This document shows positions 1 to 12,145 of a stretch of DNA of 64,000 bases, one piece after another. Position numbers and translations under genes: made by a program. Location of the stretch: contig OZ012690.1 in assembly GCA_963942565.1 (NCBI GenBank), forward strand, positions 19,459,679 to 19,523,678, given 5' to 3'. This DNA comes from Maea johnstoni (Eukaryota > Annelida > Polychaeta > Spionida > Magelonidae). The notes under the pieces are model-generated. The model did not search any database. It worked only from the letters and a program-made list of their open reading frames with translations, and was not told where the DNA came from. Position 1 is the stretch's first letter. Every line of letters begins with the position of its first letter.

Positions 1-185
1 ATGTAATGAAATAGAAATTCAGTCTGACATTTCTTTAGACTCTTTAGTTCTCTCATTTCCTGTGTATACGTTTGTAAAACGGACTGTGTTGGTTTGTTTT
101 TGTATTTTTGAGTTATTTCTTTGTGGATGTATATCTTTCGAATTTTAGTTTCACCCTATTTTTGCATTTGTCATTGAATATCTTA

Positions 186-224
186 TCAATACGGCTAATA
201 ACGAATACAATACACAATACAATG
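186..224 (+). repeat. LINE 3' tail relic, (ACAAT)n type
   Basis: A short stretch with 'GGCTAATAA' followed by repeated ACAAT units. The same tail lies at the matching place upstream of exon 2 in paralogue B (14695-14731), and a related tail closes the LINE fragment in copy C (ending at 25939). I read it as the 3' end of a retrotransposon inserted before copies A and B separated. No coding part remains. Confidence 0.5.
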
Positions 225-255
225 CATTTCGAATCAATAACTATCCACTGCAAAC

Positions 256-455
256 TTGACCCTTCCAATTCTGGGGTTACTTTGGTCCAAAGCACGAGCA
301 CAAAACATTTTTTGAAAAACAATCTAAACCCTGTCATGTTGGTATTCATTGAAAAGCTCTCGCCGATTACTCTCAGATGAGTACCCACGTGCCAGGGTTT
401 CAGTCTTTTTTAAGGGTTTTGGCATCATTTTGTACTGGCCACATTAAGAGTTAAG
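256..455 (-). mobile_element. TTAA-ended MITE, family 'TTAACCCTT'
   Basis: About 200 bp, with inner blocks (tracts resembling GTCCAAAGCAC, GGTATTCATTGAAAAGCTCTC and CAGATGAGTACCCA) shared with at least eight other places in the window. Complete copies begin TTAACCCTT and end AAGGGTTAA. The ends of this copy are slightly decayed. It is non-coding, lies in the intron before exon 2 of copy A, and is absent at the matching place in copy B. Confidence 0.65.
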
Positions 456-1180
456 TTATGGCATATATTTTTTTACTTGTATTTCAGGAGGTATCATTCA
501 GCACATAAGAAATAAAGTACGCCTTAGGCGAGCATTACGCATGCCAGGTCTTGTAAGTAAAGCCATTTGTAATCAAAAGCTGGAGACAATGAAGGTTCTT
601 CTCGAGGCTGGCTGTAGTCCCAACAAGAACCCTTAAGATGTTTGGAGGACGGCGCCTCTCGCCTGTGCTATAGCCAAACTACCCGAGGCTGTAGACATCC
701 TTATTGATGGTGAGTCACCTAATTCCTAAAGGCCATTCATTCTTCATAGGACTATAATGCTGAATTTGATGTTTGTATCAGTGATACTTTTTAAATTAAC
801 TTCAGATTAAAGCATTAATCCATGGAATATTTGAAGGAGGGTTTTAAGTTTAGGTCGGATGAGGTTTTTTATCTTATCTAGATATGTTTTTCTACAATCG
901 CGTTATCAGAATGATATCACCTAAATAGTCCACCCTTTCAAGGCCCCACGGGTTATAATTAGTATGAAAGAGTTAAGCTGTAAAACCACTCGTCGATTAG
1001 ATTTTCCCAAATCATATATAATAGTGAGTTAGTCAATATTAAACCCGTACCCCTTCCTCAAACTACACTACAATTTATAGGTGGTGAATCACAAGTCAAC
1101 AGTATCATTATTTTAACCATTTAAATGGAACTTGAGAACCCTAACCCAATTTAAATGAATGAATGTTTCAAACTCTTGAG

Positions 1181-1242
1181 GCATGTGAGACAGTTGCCAG
1201 TGACATATGGTGAGTCTTAGGTTTACCCAGGTACTCCATTTT
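1181..1242 (+). repeat. SINE relic in intron of copy A
   Basis: Contains GGCATGTGAGA..AGTTGCCAGTGACAT and CCCAGGTACTCC, the body signature of the tRNA-derived SINE seen more fully at 36865-37083. A matching relic lies at the same place in copy B (15437-15504), so the insertion predates the duplication. Confidence 0.5.
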
Positions 1243-2063
1243 TTTTATCAAAGAATGGCCGAAAAAGTTCCACACCGTTATGTGGCATAGATAGATAGCG
1301 ACCATGTAGTCTGGTACAATACTATATGCTGTATATGTTATATCTTAATTGTTACAGCTGGAGCAGATTTGAGTCCACCAGATCAATCACTCGTTGACGA
1401 AGCTCTATGCTATGGTAAGCCTGAGTTGGCTATGTACTTGGTGGAGAGAGGGTCTTCTGTTCTCGCCAAGGATTACAACCTTCATGGGCCAAATGCACCT
1501 ATAACATGTACAGCAATAAAAGAAGGTAGGTCAACCTTAACTCATTCATGCCTAAAGATTATTTTAATGATATCTTCTCGAACCTATCATACTTGGCATT
1601 TCAAGAAGGAACGTCAATGGTAATTTTTTATCATTAAACCTTTCACTTCTGAATAATACAAATGGTTAGACACACATGGAAATATTTTGATAACACTAAG
1701 TTATGCATTGAAAAGTATTTGAGTCTTGTTTTATCTGTGTTTTAGGTTCATTTAGCTTGGTGGAGTTTTTTCTTAAGAAAGGGGCAGACGTCAACTGGAA
1801 GGTGGTGGGCAACACATGGGCAGAATATAAACATGTCCCCATGATGATGGCACTAACAACAGAAAAGGAGGGCATGGAGGAAATAGTGGATCTTTTGTTC
1901 AGGAGTGGATTTAAGGGAGAGGAAAGGTAATTCCATATCGAACATGTTAGTCCAGTCGTACTGCACATATTTTGTTAAATGCAAAAATAAAGGTGACGTC
2001 AGTGATGTCAAGGGAGAGTTATCTTATTGTATTGATATCATTGTGAGGGTTCAGAGAAAGTGA

Positions 2064-2096
2064 ACCTTTCATTCAGGAGTGGATTTAAGGTAATCC
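2064..2096 (+). repeat. Duplicated fragment of exon 4 3' end (copy A intron 4)
   Basis: Repeats the end of exon 4 (TTCAGGAGTGGATTTAAGG followed by a GTAATCC donor-like sequence) about 170 bp downstream of the real exon end at 1926. Copy B carries several such units. The rest of intron 4 of copy A (about 2100-3300) is AT-rich with no exon or repeat I can name. Confidence 0.55.
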
Positions 2097-3303
2097 ATTC
2101 ACAATTCTGTCTGTTAGAATAATCATTTGATTAAAACATCTTTCTTCAGTATGAAAAATTATCATAAGAAATTTCGAAAGTGAAATTATTTGACAAGCTG
2201 CGTTCATTTAAAAATGTTATCAACACAAGACATCTGTTCTTGAATTCTCCTTTGATTTAACTCATTTGATAACGATGGAGGTTGGAACTACTATGTTCAT
2301 CATTTACTTACTATGGGTTTCACTACACTTCGTTTAATATTGCATTCACTCTGGATGTACTTGTAGGATTACTGTAAAGTTCGAAGTATTATAATTAGCG
2401 TAACCACATTTTCCGAATCTATTCATTTTTCAATGATGATGGATATTAATATTCGCGTGTGGTCCATTACCAAAAGTCCCATCTGCAGACCGCGTCTTGA
2501 ATGAGTAAATCATCTTCCTTTCGAACCCCTTTGTCCTCTACTCATTTAAACCCATAGTATGTATAAAAACACTAGTGTGGCCTACGCTGTCTTTTGGTAT
2601 GCAATGTCGTGATAAATAGAACATATACTAACGGATCGTAATATTAGCGAATCAGACCCACTCGTTAAAGTCACTAGTATTAGCTCCACTTTAATATTTC
2701 GAACTTTACATTATACAGTACACAAATATATATTGTAAAAAAGTGTTTCATTGGAACAACACGTTAACTAGATACCCATTCAATAACATACAACAGGTTT
2801 TTATACAGATTCCTTTTGAATAAGGGTTAATTCTCTAAAACGAACCAACATTTATTGCATAGGGAAATCTTTGGTTTGACTTGGAAGACAGAAATATTAA
2901 TTATGCCCGTACAAAGTAGACCTACCAGTTTCCTACTAGTTACCCATGTGTAACTTCTCACCACCGGCCTGTTGCCAGAATATCATGATGAATGCATACA
3001 ATCTACTCTAGAATGCCCATGTTGCAAATATCTCAAAATGAATTGAGATAGATTGAAAGAAATATTTGAATGACGGATATTTTAGCATTTCTAAAACGTA
3101 ATTAGTTTAAATGAAAGACATATTTACAAAAAGCTATTGTCAAAACCTACACTCATATTATCTAAAAAAAAAAAAAAAATGAGAGTATTGAATCAAAAGA
3201 ATTGAATTTTGAATTTCAAAAGCCACACATAAACCAGTTACAAATTTTACCTGCCACAATCCTTGATCAGATATAGAAAATATAACCCCTCTTCTGCTAA
3301 GCT

Positions 3304-3501
3304 TACTTTCGTCAAATGCACAAAGAAGCAAAACTTCATGAAAAGCATCTTAACCCTCTCCTGTCATGCTCATATTCACTGATAAGCTCTCGCTGAGTAC
3401 TATCAGATGAGAACCCATTTGCCATGGTTTCAGCCATTTCCCAGCTTTCCTTTCATCATTTCATGTTGACCTGATTAGCAACCAGCAGAATAAGGGTCAA
3501 G
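3304..3501 (-). mobile_element. TTAA-ended MITE, family 'TTAACCCTT' (decayed)
   Basis: Matches the family consensus from the TACTTTCGTC block to the AATAAGGGT end. It lies just upstream of exon 5, and a counterpart sits at the same place in copy B (17877-18069), so this insertion predates the A/B duplication. Confidence 0.6.
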
Positions 3502-3896
3502 ACATTGCTTGCTTTATGTTCCAGTATCACACCAACCACCAACTGCCTTCACTACTCCACATGTGACAAGTGGCTCCACCTGGTGCCTGAATTTATAAAG
3601 GCGGGATGTGACGTCAAGCAAGCGGATGAATTAGGAAATACACCTCTCCTTAATCTTTTCACTAAAACAAAAGAGTCTGATGCTGCCACAATAAGACCCC
3701 AAGCTTTTGCTCTTGTGGAGGCCGGGGCTGACCCATCATCTGTAAGTCACGCATTAGAACAAGTGCAGTGGATACTCTTTTCTCTTCTTTTTCATTTATA
3801 AGTGCGTTTTTCTATGTATGCCTTCCTCCTCAGGGACATGCACTAGAGTTGCAAAGTTTAGTATTCCTACAAGTCAGGCCAGTTTTGCATTCCAGG

Positions 3897-4212
3897 TATC
3901 AACATAAGTTTCAGAACTCACTTACCATGCTGGGCAAGTAGTTTATGATTTTTACTTGCCCAACATAAATTTTGGCTTGCCCGAAATAAGTTATAACATA
4001 TGTAAGAATGGCATGCATTACTCATCATGGATTTAATGATTTGAAAAAAATCTTTTAAATTTTGTTGCATTGTTAGCAATTAGCATATTCCTGGGCCATT
4101 TTCTATATGAAGAAACTGTGTAGTGTTTAGGAAATTAAAATGTACTTGCCTGAAAGCCTTTTTTATAAATTCATTTGCTGGGGCAAGCGAGGTAATACTT
4201 ATGTTGGTGCCT
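3897..4212. mobile_element. Unclassified insertion in intron 5 of copy A
   Basis: Flanking intron sequence aligns with copy B around 18450-18480, but these roughly 315 bp are missing there. The insert has repeated and inverted GGCAAG/CTTGCCC words, such as a small hairpin near 3930-3965. I could not define clean terminal repeats or a target duplication. Confidence 0.4.
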
Positions 4213-6249
4213 GCAGTCGAATTTAACTTCCTTTGCAATAAAATCTATCTATGGGTGTCACCACAGATGTCAACTATGCCATATCAATTTATAGTGCAAA
4301 AAAAATATTCAGATATTACACAAATAGTCACCTATGGAAGTAAATTCATTTATATCGCATACATCCATGTTACCTTGTCTTAGATGAGGGCGGGTGCTTT
4401 TCTTCTTGTTTCTGTGTTATTGTGGAATGGCTACTTCTGATATTTTTTGGCCTGGGAATATGAGAACTTTATGCAAATAACAGTTCACGTTAACAAAATT
4501 TATTAAAGGCACCTCAAAATATCAATGGTTTCCAAACCAAATGGGGCTTTCTGTAAAATTAGTGTCAGTTGTAGGAAAAAGACACCATATTCCATATGAA
4601 TTAATGATAGGATATATTTTCTCTTTTCTCTTTAAGGTGAACAAGGAAGGCTACTGCTGTTTGTCTTTGGCTGTGATCAAGGAGAAAAGAGATCTTGCAG
4701 TTTTGGCCCTAGAGCTAGGTTGCTCAATAAATAGTCCAGGAGTTCGGAGGGCACTATTCTTCCTAATAAGAGATTGTAGATGGAAACCAAACATAAATTT
4801 TATCACCTATTTATTTCAGGTAAGTCATGCAGTGAGACACCTACGATGAAGGTAGCCTTATAAACAGAAAACCTTATCGTTATCAATTCATTGTCTATTC
4901 AATTATAGCATCATGGGTAATACCTACATTGCTTGTTCCATTGAATTGTCTTATTAATTTCTTTCCTATTCAATGATTTTAACTTTCTTTGGAAATTCAC
5001 TGCTTGTTCCAGTCTTTAAACCTTGATATTTCATTAAGGAAATCATTGTTCATTATTTTACCAAGACCAATTTAATTATGACTGATGCCTCATCCCACAA
5101 CTGTGTGTGGATGGGCAGAAAAAAACATAGTATGGTTTGTCTCTGCCTTTATGCTTTAGGCACATGGGGTCCAGCGAGACACTAGCCCTATAGCCAATGG
5201 TTACAGAAATGTGTGCTATAAAACAGTGAATGATTGTTTTAAGGGAAGGACTATAGCAATAAGAAAATCTAGGGCTATGAGATCCTGGGTGGGGCTATGG
5301 CGATTTGAAAACCTGAAGTCTGGTGGTCTCACTATTACGGATGGGTTAATTTAATACACATTCCACGTTGCTTATCCGTGCATATTGAAGTCCTTCATTG
5401 CTCACACCATTCTCTTTGTTGCAGTGTGGTTTTGATCTTAGCATTGATCTGGGAAAGAAAAGAGGAGTTTCTGAAAAGAATGAGGATTTCCACTTCCACA
5501 GAGGAGGGTATTGCCTTGCTCAGTATTTTGGTACAGCCTTACTTAATGGCAAGAATGATTTTTGTGACTTTCTTCTTGAACGTACAGGAAAGAGTTTACG
5601 TGACATCGAAAAATTCATCACTACAGAACCAGGGCTGATACAGTTAAAAAACACTACATTTATTCAAAACTTTCTTCTACGACAATGTCCAGTGACCTGC
5701 TTAGAATATCTTCTGAGAAATGACTACAAATTTGGAGACATTTCTCCATATTGGAATGACAATAATATCTTGTCCTGGGCCTACAATGGCACCGTGAGTA
5801 AAAAACTGAAACTGTTACTTGTATTTGGAGGAAGTTTTTCCATGCCTTTCAATCCGAGCATTGCAGCTGTTCTGGAAAAACATGAATCAAAGCCTTCTCT
5901 GATTGGTGGAGATAATTGGACGGATGATATGTTTAATCTCATGCAGTTTGCCATAGCAGTGGGATACTATAACAAAATAAGAGAGCCAGAGTTGGCCACA
6001 ACCCTTTATTCCCTTGCTAGTATCACCTGGAAGCAAGATATGATCACCTGGTTGACCCAGCACACCGAGGGACCAGTGCCGCTGAAATTTCGCAGTCGGC
6101 AGGTGATACGACTTTGTTGTGGCTCAGATTTAGTTAAGAAAGTACAGCAATTGCCATTACCGAAACAACTCCAAGAGTACATGCTCCTGTTAGATAATTT
6201 ATCAAGCTCAGATGATAGCATTAGAGACTTTGCCAGAAGTATGTTATGA

Positions 6250-7115
6250 GATTGCTATACCAGGGAGAGTATAATCTTTTGTTCTAGATATTTCATCAAG
6301 ATAAGACAATAGCAATTAAGATTTTAAAAGTATGTTATGGGGATTAAGATTGAGCCAGGCCATGGGTTTTTCCTTTTCAACTTTGCTACCTTTAGGGCTG
6401 ATAGAGGATACTTTGTTCCGTTAAATACTTCAGAAAAATACGTTCCTGAGACACAAATGTTTCATTAAGGCCAAGCTTCTCGACGCGGATACATAGCTAC
6501 TCGATTATTGTTTATAATGGGCGATCCCAATTGAGTGGCCTACGTGACAATTTCGGCCCCCACTTTCTTCCTCATACTAATAAAGCAATACCCCCACTGA
6601 TTTAAGACCGTTTGTCCGTCCAAACTGGCTCGAGCTGGTGGAGAATGGTTAATGACTTCTCCAGCTGTAAGATGGCCGTCTTGATTGTTGTGGCCATTTT
6701 GAGGATGCGCGTAATAGGCATTTACGGTTGAGGCAAAAACAAAAACAAGCTTACGAAATTCAAGCTAGAGGTTCGGATCGACAAGTCAGTTTTCTAATTG
6801 CATCTGTCGTCAGCGCTAGGTCCGTTTAACTCCTCACTTAAAGGAGCAGTCTTGCCAACCTATTTTTGTATGTGTTTGAGTTCTTTAAAGTTACCACTGT
6901 ATACATGTATTGTGTTGTTCATACATAGATTATGCTAATCTGGTAGGTTAGGCCCCAATACGTTCATACTACCAAATAAATTCCCTCAGAGTGATGTAGA
7001 TAAACATAACTATACTCCACTACCTGGCACGATATTATTGGATTTTATAGCATGGAGAAATCTAATTTTATTTCAATTTGGGGCGGGGGGGGGGGGGGGG
7101 GGGGCAGGGGAATAC

Positions 7116-7147
<32 letters not shown>
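6250..7147. other. 3' flank of copy A, no gene seen
   Basis: No further exon is recognised. Contains a run of about 20 G at 7081-7104 followed by a TA run to 7147. An AATAAA at about 6579 could be a polyadenylation signal, but so could one near 7990 that is shared with copy B near 20730; neither is proven. Confidence 0.4.
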
Positions 7148-7630
7148 CCTTAATTTTGCGTGTATAAGAAGCACTCGTACATAAGACGTACCCCTTGTTC
7201 AGGCCTTTAAAATGATGTATAGACCTTAGCTTTGTGTAAAGTGTGCATCCCCTTTTCGACTTCATGGAGTGACCCGGTGGTTGGGTTCATTCTTTCAGGT
7301 TTAAATCTTTTGCAGGTGGAATAGCGTAAATAGGTCAAGACTGCCGTAATTCTGATGACTCTTCATGAAAAAACAACCTACTCACCTGCAAACAGGACTT
7401 GGTTTTTACGTTTTCAGGCACTTATATTTAAAGAAAACATTCAAAATAAATTCCTTGCACCCATAATGCATTGCGCACGAAAGTCAACATCAAATTCATA
7501 TCTCCATGTGGCCTGGGGACTCCTACTCATAGAAACACCCTAGATTTCTAGCTCTGTGTATAAGACGCACCCCTGATTTGCATGTAACAATTTGCGTAAA
7601 AAGGTGTGTCTTACACATGCGAATTAACGG
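7148..7630. mobile_element. Non-coding element with degenerate terminal inverted repeats, TA-flanked
   Basis: The left end reads CCTTAATTTTGCGTGTATAAG and the right end, on the other strand, CCGTTAATTCGCATGTGTAAG, each preceded by TATA. GTATAAGACGCACCCC occurs inside near the right end. The roughly 30-bp ends match imperfectly. It is about 480 bp with no credible coding region, so it is a decayed miniature DNA transposon of unassigned superfamily. Confidence 0.5.
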
Positions 7631-8017
7631 TATATGAGACCAAAGCCATTTTCAAAGTTTCTTTAATATGATTGCCATGACAGCAGGCGAAGGCAACGAA
7701 TGATAGAAGTATGAAAAGGTATTGTTCAGGCTATTTAATACCATGTGGGCAAATGTCAATATAGTTGGCAACATTCTATGATATGAGAAGCACATCTCAA
7801 AGAGGTTTGCCCTAATAAAGTAGTGGTCTGGGGTATTGCCACTGAATGCTCACTACTCACTACTACCAAAGCTATCTTCTAAATATTATTTCTGCTCTCG
7901 ACATGTGAGAACACTATCTTTGATATACATATACATAAGTTTGGAAGAGATGTGATTTTCGTACCTACTTGTCTGATATCAGCAAAGTTGAATAAAAGTA
8001 TATAATTGTTCTTTTGT

Positions 8018-8428
8018 GTTTTTTTAATTTTAGAGAAAGCCTATATCAAATAGGCCTTTTTGTTTATCATCTTGCTTGCCAAGCATCATGGCTATGCTTT
8101 ATACCTAAAATCTCTAAGGCTACATTGAGATTCTACATAGTATATGGTCAGTTTTCAGGTACAATCAGTGCATATTTGTATTAGTATAAATACAGAGTTG
8201 ACAATGTAATAGACTGTGTATTCCTGTAAATTGGACTCTGTATATATATATAGATTTCTTTTGATAATAAAGGAAGTATTCATCAATAACTCATAGTTGT
8301 TGTAATAGTAGTCAACCATTATACCCTATCTCTTCTCGAAAACATCTTTGTTTTTCATTTGGTATTCAAACTTTTCGAATCTATACATAGAAAATGCACA
8401 TTGGTAGATCATCCTTGACATAGGAAGT
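8018..8428 (-). mobile_element. Short retroposon-like insertion with 10-bp target duplication
   Basis: GTTCTTTTGT occurs at 8008-8017 and again at 8429-8438, flanking 411 bp that are absent from the paralogous sequences in copies B and C. A T-rich start on the + strand would be the A tail of an insertion on the - strand. No coding capacity is visible. Confidence 0.55.
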
Positions 8429-8454
8429 GTTCTTTTGTTGTTACTAGTTCTTAA

Positions 8455-10025
8455 AGGACAATTCCACTATGAATAAAATATGGGCCCAAATAGTGTCTTA
8501 GGGTATACTCTATTCATATCCAAGACCCCACAACTACCTATCTCCACATTAAAATGTTATTGCTGTTTTAAGTCATGTTTTGCCATGTATCTGGGGGCGG
8601 CCATTTTGAAGCTATGTCATGACAGATTAGTTGCACAACCTCTGCAGTAGCCAGCAGCTGCATATACAAGGCTAGGAGTGTGCCCAAATACGTTGTGTCC
8701 TGTTTCTTCTAGTAGTAGGAACTTGACAAAGATCATGTGACATATTTATTGAGTTTACAAGGGCACACTAGATTCTGTAAGTTTAAGATGTAAGAGTAAA
8801 ATACTTACCCTTCCCATCGCTCTAGACCACACTGATTGTAAATTATTGTTTGTTTGTACTGAGTTACATTGTAGTTGTTAAAAGGCAGGAAATGGTAAGT
8901 TGGGTACATAACAACAATTGCAAGCACTTCCCAGAGTTGAAAACACTGTGGGGACTTCAGGTGCTCAGGAAACAGCCATCTCAACACAATTTTGTTGATT
9001 GCTATCACCATTGCAGGAAGTGAATCTGGGGAACTACTAATCAATCAGTCATGTAGTGCAATTGGCCTGGCTAGTACTGTCAATCTAAGGAACACTTTCC
9101 CTGATGGGTTTGCAAGTCTAGTTTTAGGATTTTAAAATTAGTTAGGGAAGTCATTTGATACAAACCTTTCCCAGCTGCCATACAAACAACCAAAATGATA
9201 AGTTATATGACTCTGATGTTGAGGGTATAGAATGAATATTCAGCAAATTAAGGGGTTTGGCAGAAGCAAACTTATCCATAACAGATGTAAAGTGTACTTT
9301 TATCTCTCTCCCTTTCTTAGCCATTTTATTGTATCCTTTAAAGAGAAATTGTTTTCCAACAATTTAATGTAACAGATATTGCCTTCTTTTTTGAGCACGT
9401 CTGGACCCTTTCTTTTCTCTCTTGTTGAACATGGCTCTGTGTGGGATCAATATTGAATATTGTAGGCACTGCGCAAGGTTTCGGGTGTTTAAACCTCCTA
9501 AATCCAAGTTTTGTTTGTAGTTCAGCCTCAAAACAAGATTCATGTGTTCATGACAAATACTTTGGCTCCACTTAAGTGATTAGTTTTTCATTGTCCATTC
9601 TGTCCCAATGTTGAGTAGCCATCTTGCTGCTTAATCCTTCTTTTCTGGGTTAATCCTTGGTTTGAAATGGAGAAAGGGGAAATTCCCTTTCCTTTTCCCC
9701 TGTCAGATTTGTTGTAGCATCCAATAAAACAGCACAAATCACCATTTTCACAACATTGTTGTCATGGTTTCATGTGTGATGCTGGGTGCCTTACATACAG
9801 GAAGTGCAACTATTCTGGCCTGGACTGCCTCTCAGATGTAGAGTAGCAGTGCATTGTGGGATACAATGGCTCCCATGGTCTTGAGCCTAATGGCTGGTTG
9901 GGGGTGGCGATTAAGTGCAATTTCATAGGTAAGGAAGCCAAACAGTATTCAGGTGAACAGGGACTGTAAAGTGTACATACTAAAGTAAGTTCTCAGCATA
10001 TAATAGCCTGAAGGTGTAATTGTCC
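8455..10025. mobile_element. TTAA-flanked non-autonomous DNA transposon (piggyBac-like ends), family 'AGGACAATT'
   Basis: Ends are AGGACAATT and AATTGTCC(T), bounded by TTAA at 8451-8454 and 10026-10029. The flanks join into TTTGTTGTT..TTAA..CGTTGCTT, which exists uninterrupted in copy C (near 40600-40630) and nearly so in copy B (near 20755-20780), so the empty site is seen directly. The element is about 1.57 kb. The left terminal part resembles the 251-bp relative at 37520-37770. No transposase is recognised inside. The TTAA target is typical of piggyBac; the family assignment is inferred. Confidence 0.75.
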
Positions 10026-10029
10026 TTAA

Positions 10030-11200
10030 ACGTTGCTTGACTGAAGGTTCTTTGCCTATCTCCTCAAAATTGTTTTTAAGGGCCCGATATTATAAAGGTG
10101 GTTTTCCAGTAGTTTAAGCTGATCAACAGAATAACTTCATTTAATCCACTGTTGAAGTGTTTGAATATGGTGCAGGCAAAACAGTAAGTGAATGTTATCC
10201 TAGATATCGAGGACAGATTGCAAGAAGTTTTGTTGACCTAAACAGTGAGGAAAATCCACCCAAATCAGCTGCTTTCGCTAATCCTAAGGTAGGTTTAGTG
10301 GGTAATCTATCGTCTTGCTCACCATGGAACAGCCGTTGCAACCTTTATATATGAGATATAACATTAACCTTGTGGTACTTAAAGCCAGTCACATGTCCCC
10401 ACCCCAGTACCACATTTACTCTTTGTCAAGGTATCATCATTTTTGTAACAAACTGAATGTTTCCTCTAATGAATATTTGATATCACTTGATAAACATTCG
10501 CTCCAGTAATTCAGGGGCAGGCCATTTGGTATCCATGAGGGGGTGGGGCCGCTATCTGTTTTAGGAGCAAAAAAAACCTAATATTTTGTATGATAAGAAT
10601 AACTATCTGTCCCTGAGAGGTAAGAAAAAAATAAACTGGCCCTAAAATTTGAGAATTTCTGACTCTGTCATGGAATTAATATACAAGTGATATGTTTATG
10701 TACCATGGATAAGATGAAAAAGTTCACTTACAGAGGGGAGATGAGAGCTTTTTCTATAGCATTTCCATCTAACTTCACTGACACTAGAGATATGGAGACA
10801 CATCTCTGGTAACACACACACACACACACACATTAGGAGAATCTACCACTCAGTCACAAACCCACAACAAGCGAGGAATAGCCCATCTGCTACTGCACGG
10901 AACTAAAAGCACTGCGACTTCCTAGTGTTTGCGCATTGTGCAATACAGCAAATATCAAGTCCGAGAATGACCCGAGCAGATGTAGGCTGCTGGCTTCCAG
11001 AGCAGCCAGTGCAGTGCAGTGCAGGGCGTAAACTTGATACAACATTCCATGCAGATCGTTGTATAGCGGTGAGTATTTCAGGATGTAATGCCTATCATTG
11101 TAAATGAAGACAAGAGATCATTTGTTTGAGCACTCATGAAAGCTTGGTACTTATGGTAGTGTTAATCGTCCTTCTTCCTCTTTTTCATCACCATCATCAT
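10030..11200. other. 3' flank of copy A, homologous to the flank of copy B
   Basis: Aligns in blocks with 20770-22600 behind copy B, for example around 10850-10925 versus 22330-22400 (AACAAGCGAGGAATAG). Contains a (CA)n run at about 10811-10832. No gene seen. Confidence 0.45.
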
Positions 11201-11234
11201 TGTTGTTGTTGTTGCTGTTGTTATTGTTGCTGTA

Positions 11235-11285
<51 letters not shown>

Positions 11286-11562
11286 CTTAGTAGTAGTAGT
11301 AGTAGTAGCAGTAGTAATGATAAAAATGATAATAATGATAATAATGAAAATACGAATAATGATAATGATAATAATAAAAATAATAATGAAGATAATAATA
11401 ATAATGCTAATTGGAGTAATGATAATAATAATAATATTAATGATAGTAATAATAATGATAATAATATAAATAGTGAAAATGATCATAGTAGTAGTATAAT
11501 GTTGTTATTATTGTTATTATTACTATTACATGTAGTATTATTATTATCATTATTATTATTAC

Positions 11563-11607
<45 letters not shown>

Positions 11608-11940
11608 TGACATTATTACTAGTAGTATTATTAGTATTGACATTATTATCATTATTTTCTTTTTACTACTATTATAGTTATTAGTATTATATCATTATCA
11701 TTATTTTCATTATCAATATTATTACTATCGTCATCATCCTCATAATTTTTTTATTTTTTTATTGTCATTAGTAGTAATAGTAGTAGTCGATAAAAATGAT
11801 CTTGTAGTATAATGTTATCATTATTGTTATTACTATTATTTTTATTTTTATCATTATCATTATTACTATTGACATCATTATTACTCATAATTTTTATTAT
11901 TATTATTTTTGTCATTAGTAGTAATATTAGTAGTAGTAGT
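11201..11940. repeat. Trinucleotide microsatellite with self-complementary halves
   Basis: The first part is built of GTAGTA and ATAATG-type triplets, the second of TTATTA and ATTATC triplets, so the halves are largely reverse complements and could fold as one long hairpin. The same structure lies behind copy B (22617-23113). Reading frames through it give only poly-Ile, Leu or Tyr and are not genes. Confidence 0.85.
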
Positions 11941-12145
11941 TTTGGAATTTCATTTCGTTTTTCGTAACATTTATGCCAACTGTGGCTAAATCGTGACTAG
12001 CCAGTTGTAAGTAGTGGAGAAAACCGGAGTAACCGGCGAAAACCACCGCCAATCCCAAGTCACTAGCAACTTTCTTACATGCCCAGGCCGGGATTCGAAC
12101 CCAGGCAGTGGGGAGAGACAGCGTGCAGTCAGTGGCGGCGCCTTA
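11941..12145 (-). mobile_element. tRNA-derived SINE
   Basis: Read on the - strand: a B-box-like GGGTTCGAATCCC, GGCATGTAAGAAAGTTG, GTGACTTGGG, GTGGTTTTCGCCGG and a 3' end rich in GAAATGAAATTCC. It interrupts the microsatellite of copy A; copy B lacks it. It is the same family as 36865-37083 and 42045-42262. Confidence 0.7.

Larger units (their letters stand above)
488..6249 (+). pseudogene. ASB-like ankyrin-repeat/SOCS-box gene, copy A (5' exon outside window; probably decayed)
   Basis: Paralogue of copies B and C. Exons seen by splice sites and alignment: 488-709, 1358-1525, 1746-1926, 3525-3741, 4637-4819 and 5425-6249 (stop TGA). Exon 1 would lie left of the window. The family encodes ankyrin repeats and a C-terminal SOCS box, and such proteins dock substrates on Elongin B/C-Cullin 5 ubiquitin ligases. 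Two lesions are visible. Exon 2 has an in-frame TAA at 634-636, where B reads Glu. The BC box reads PLKFRSRQVIR, with Ser (codon 6094-6096) in place of the conserved Cys seen in B and C. All other exons are open and all splice sites keep GT/AG. Exon 2 is 222 nt with phase 1 at both ends, so skipping it would keep the frame. A shortened product therefore cannot be excluded. Confidence 0.7.

Noticed and set aside
11151-11684. Several open frames of 60-110 codons in the trinucleotide array
   Set aside because: They translate to poly-Ile, Leu, Tyr or Asn and exist on both strands; low-complexity artefacts.
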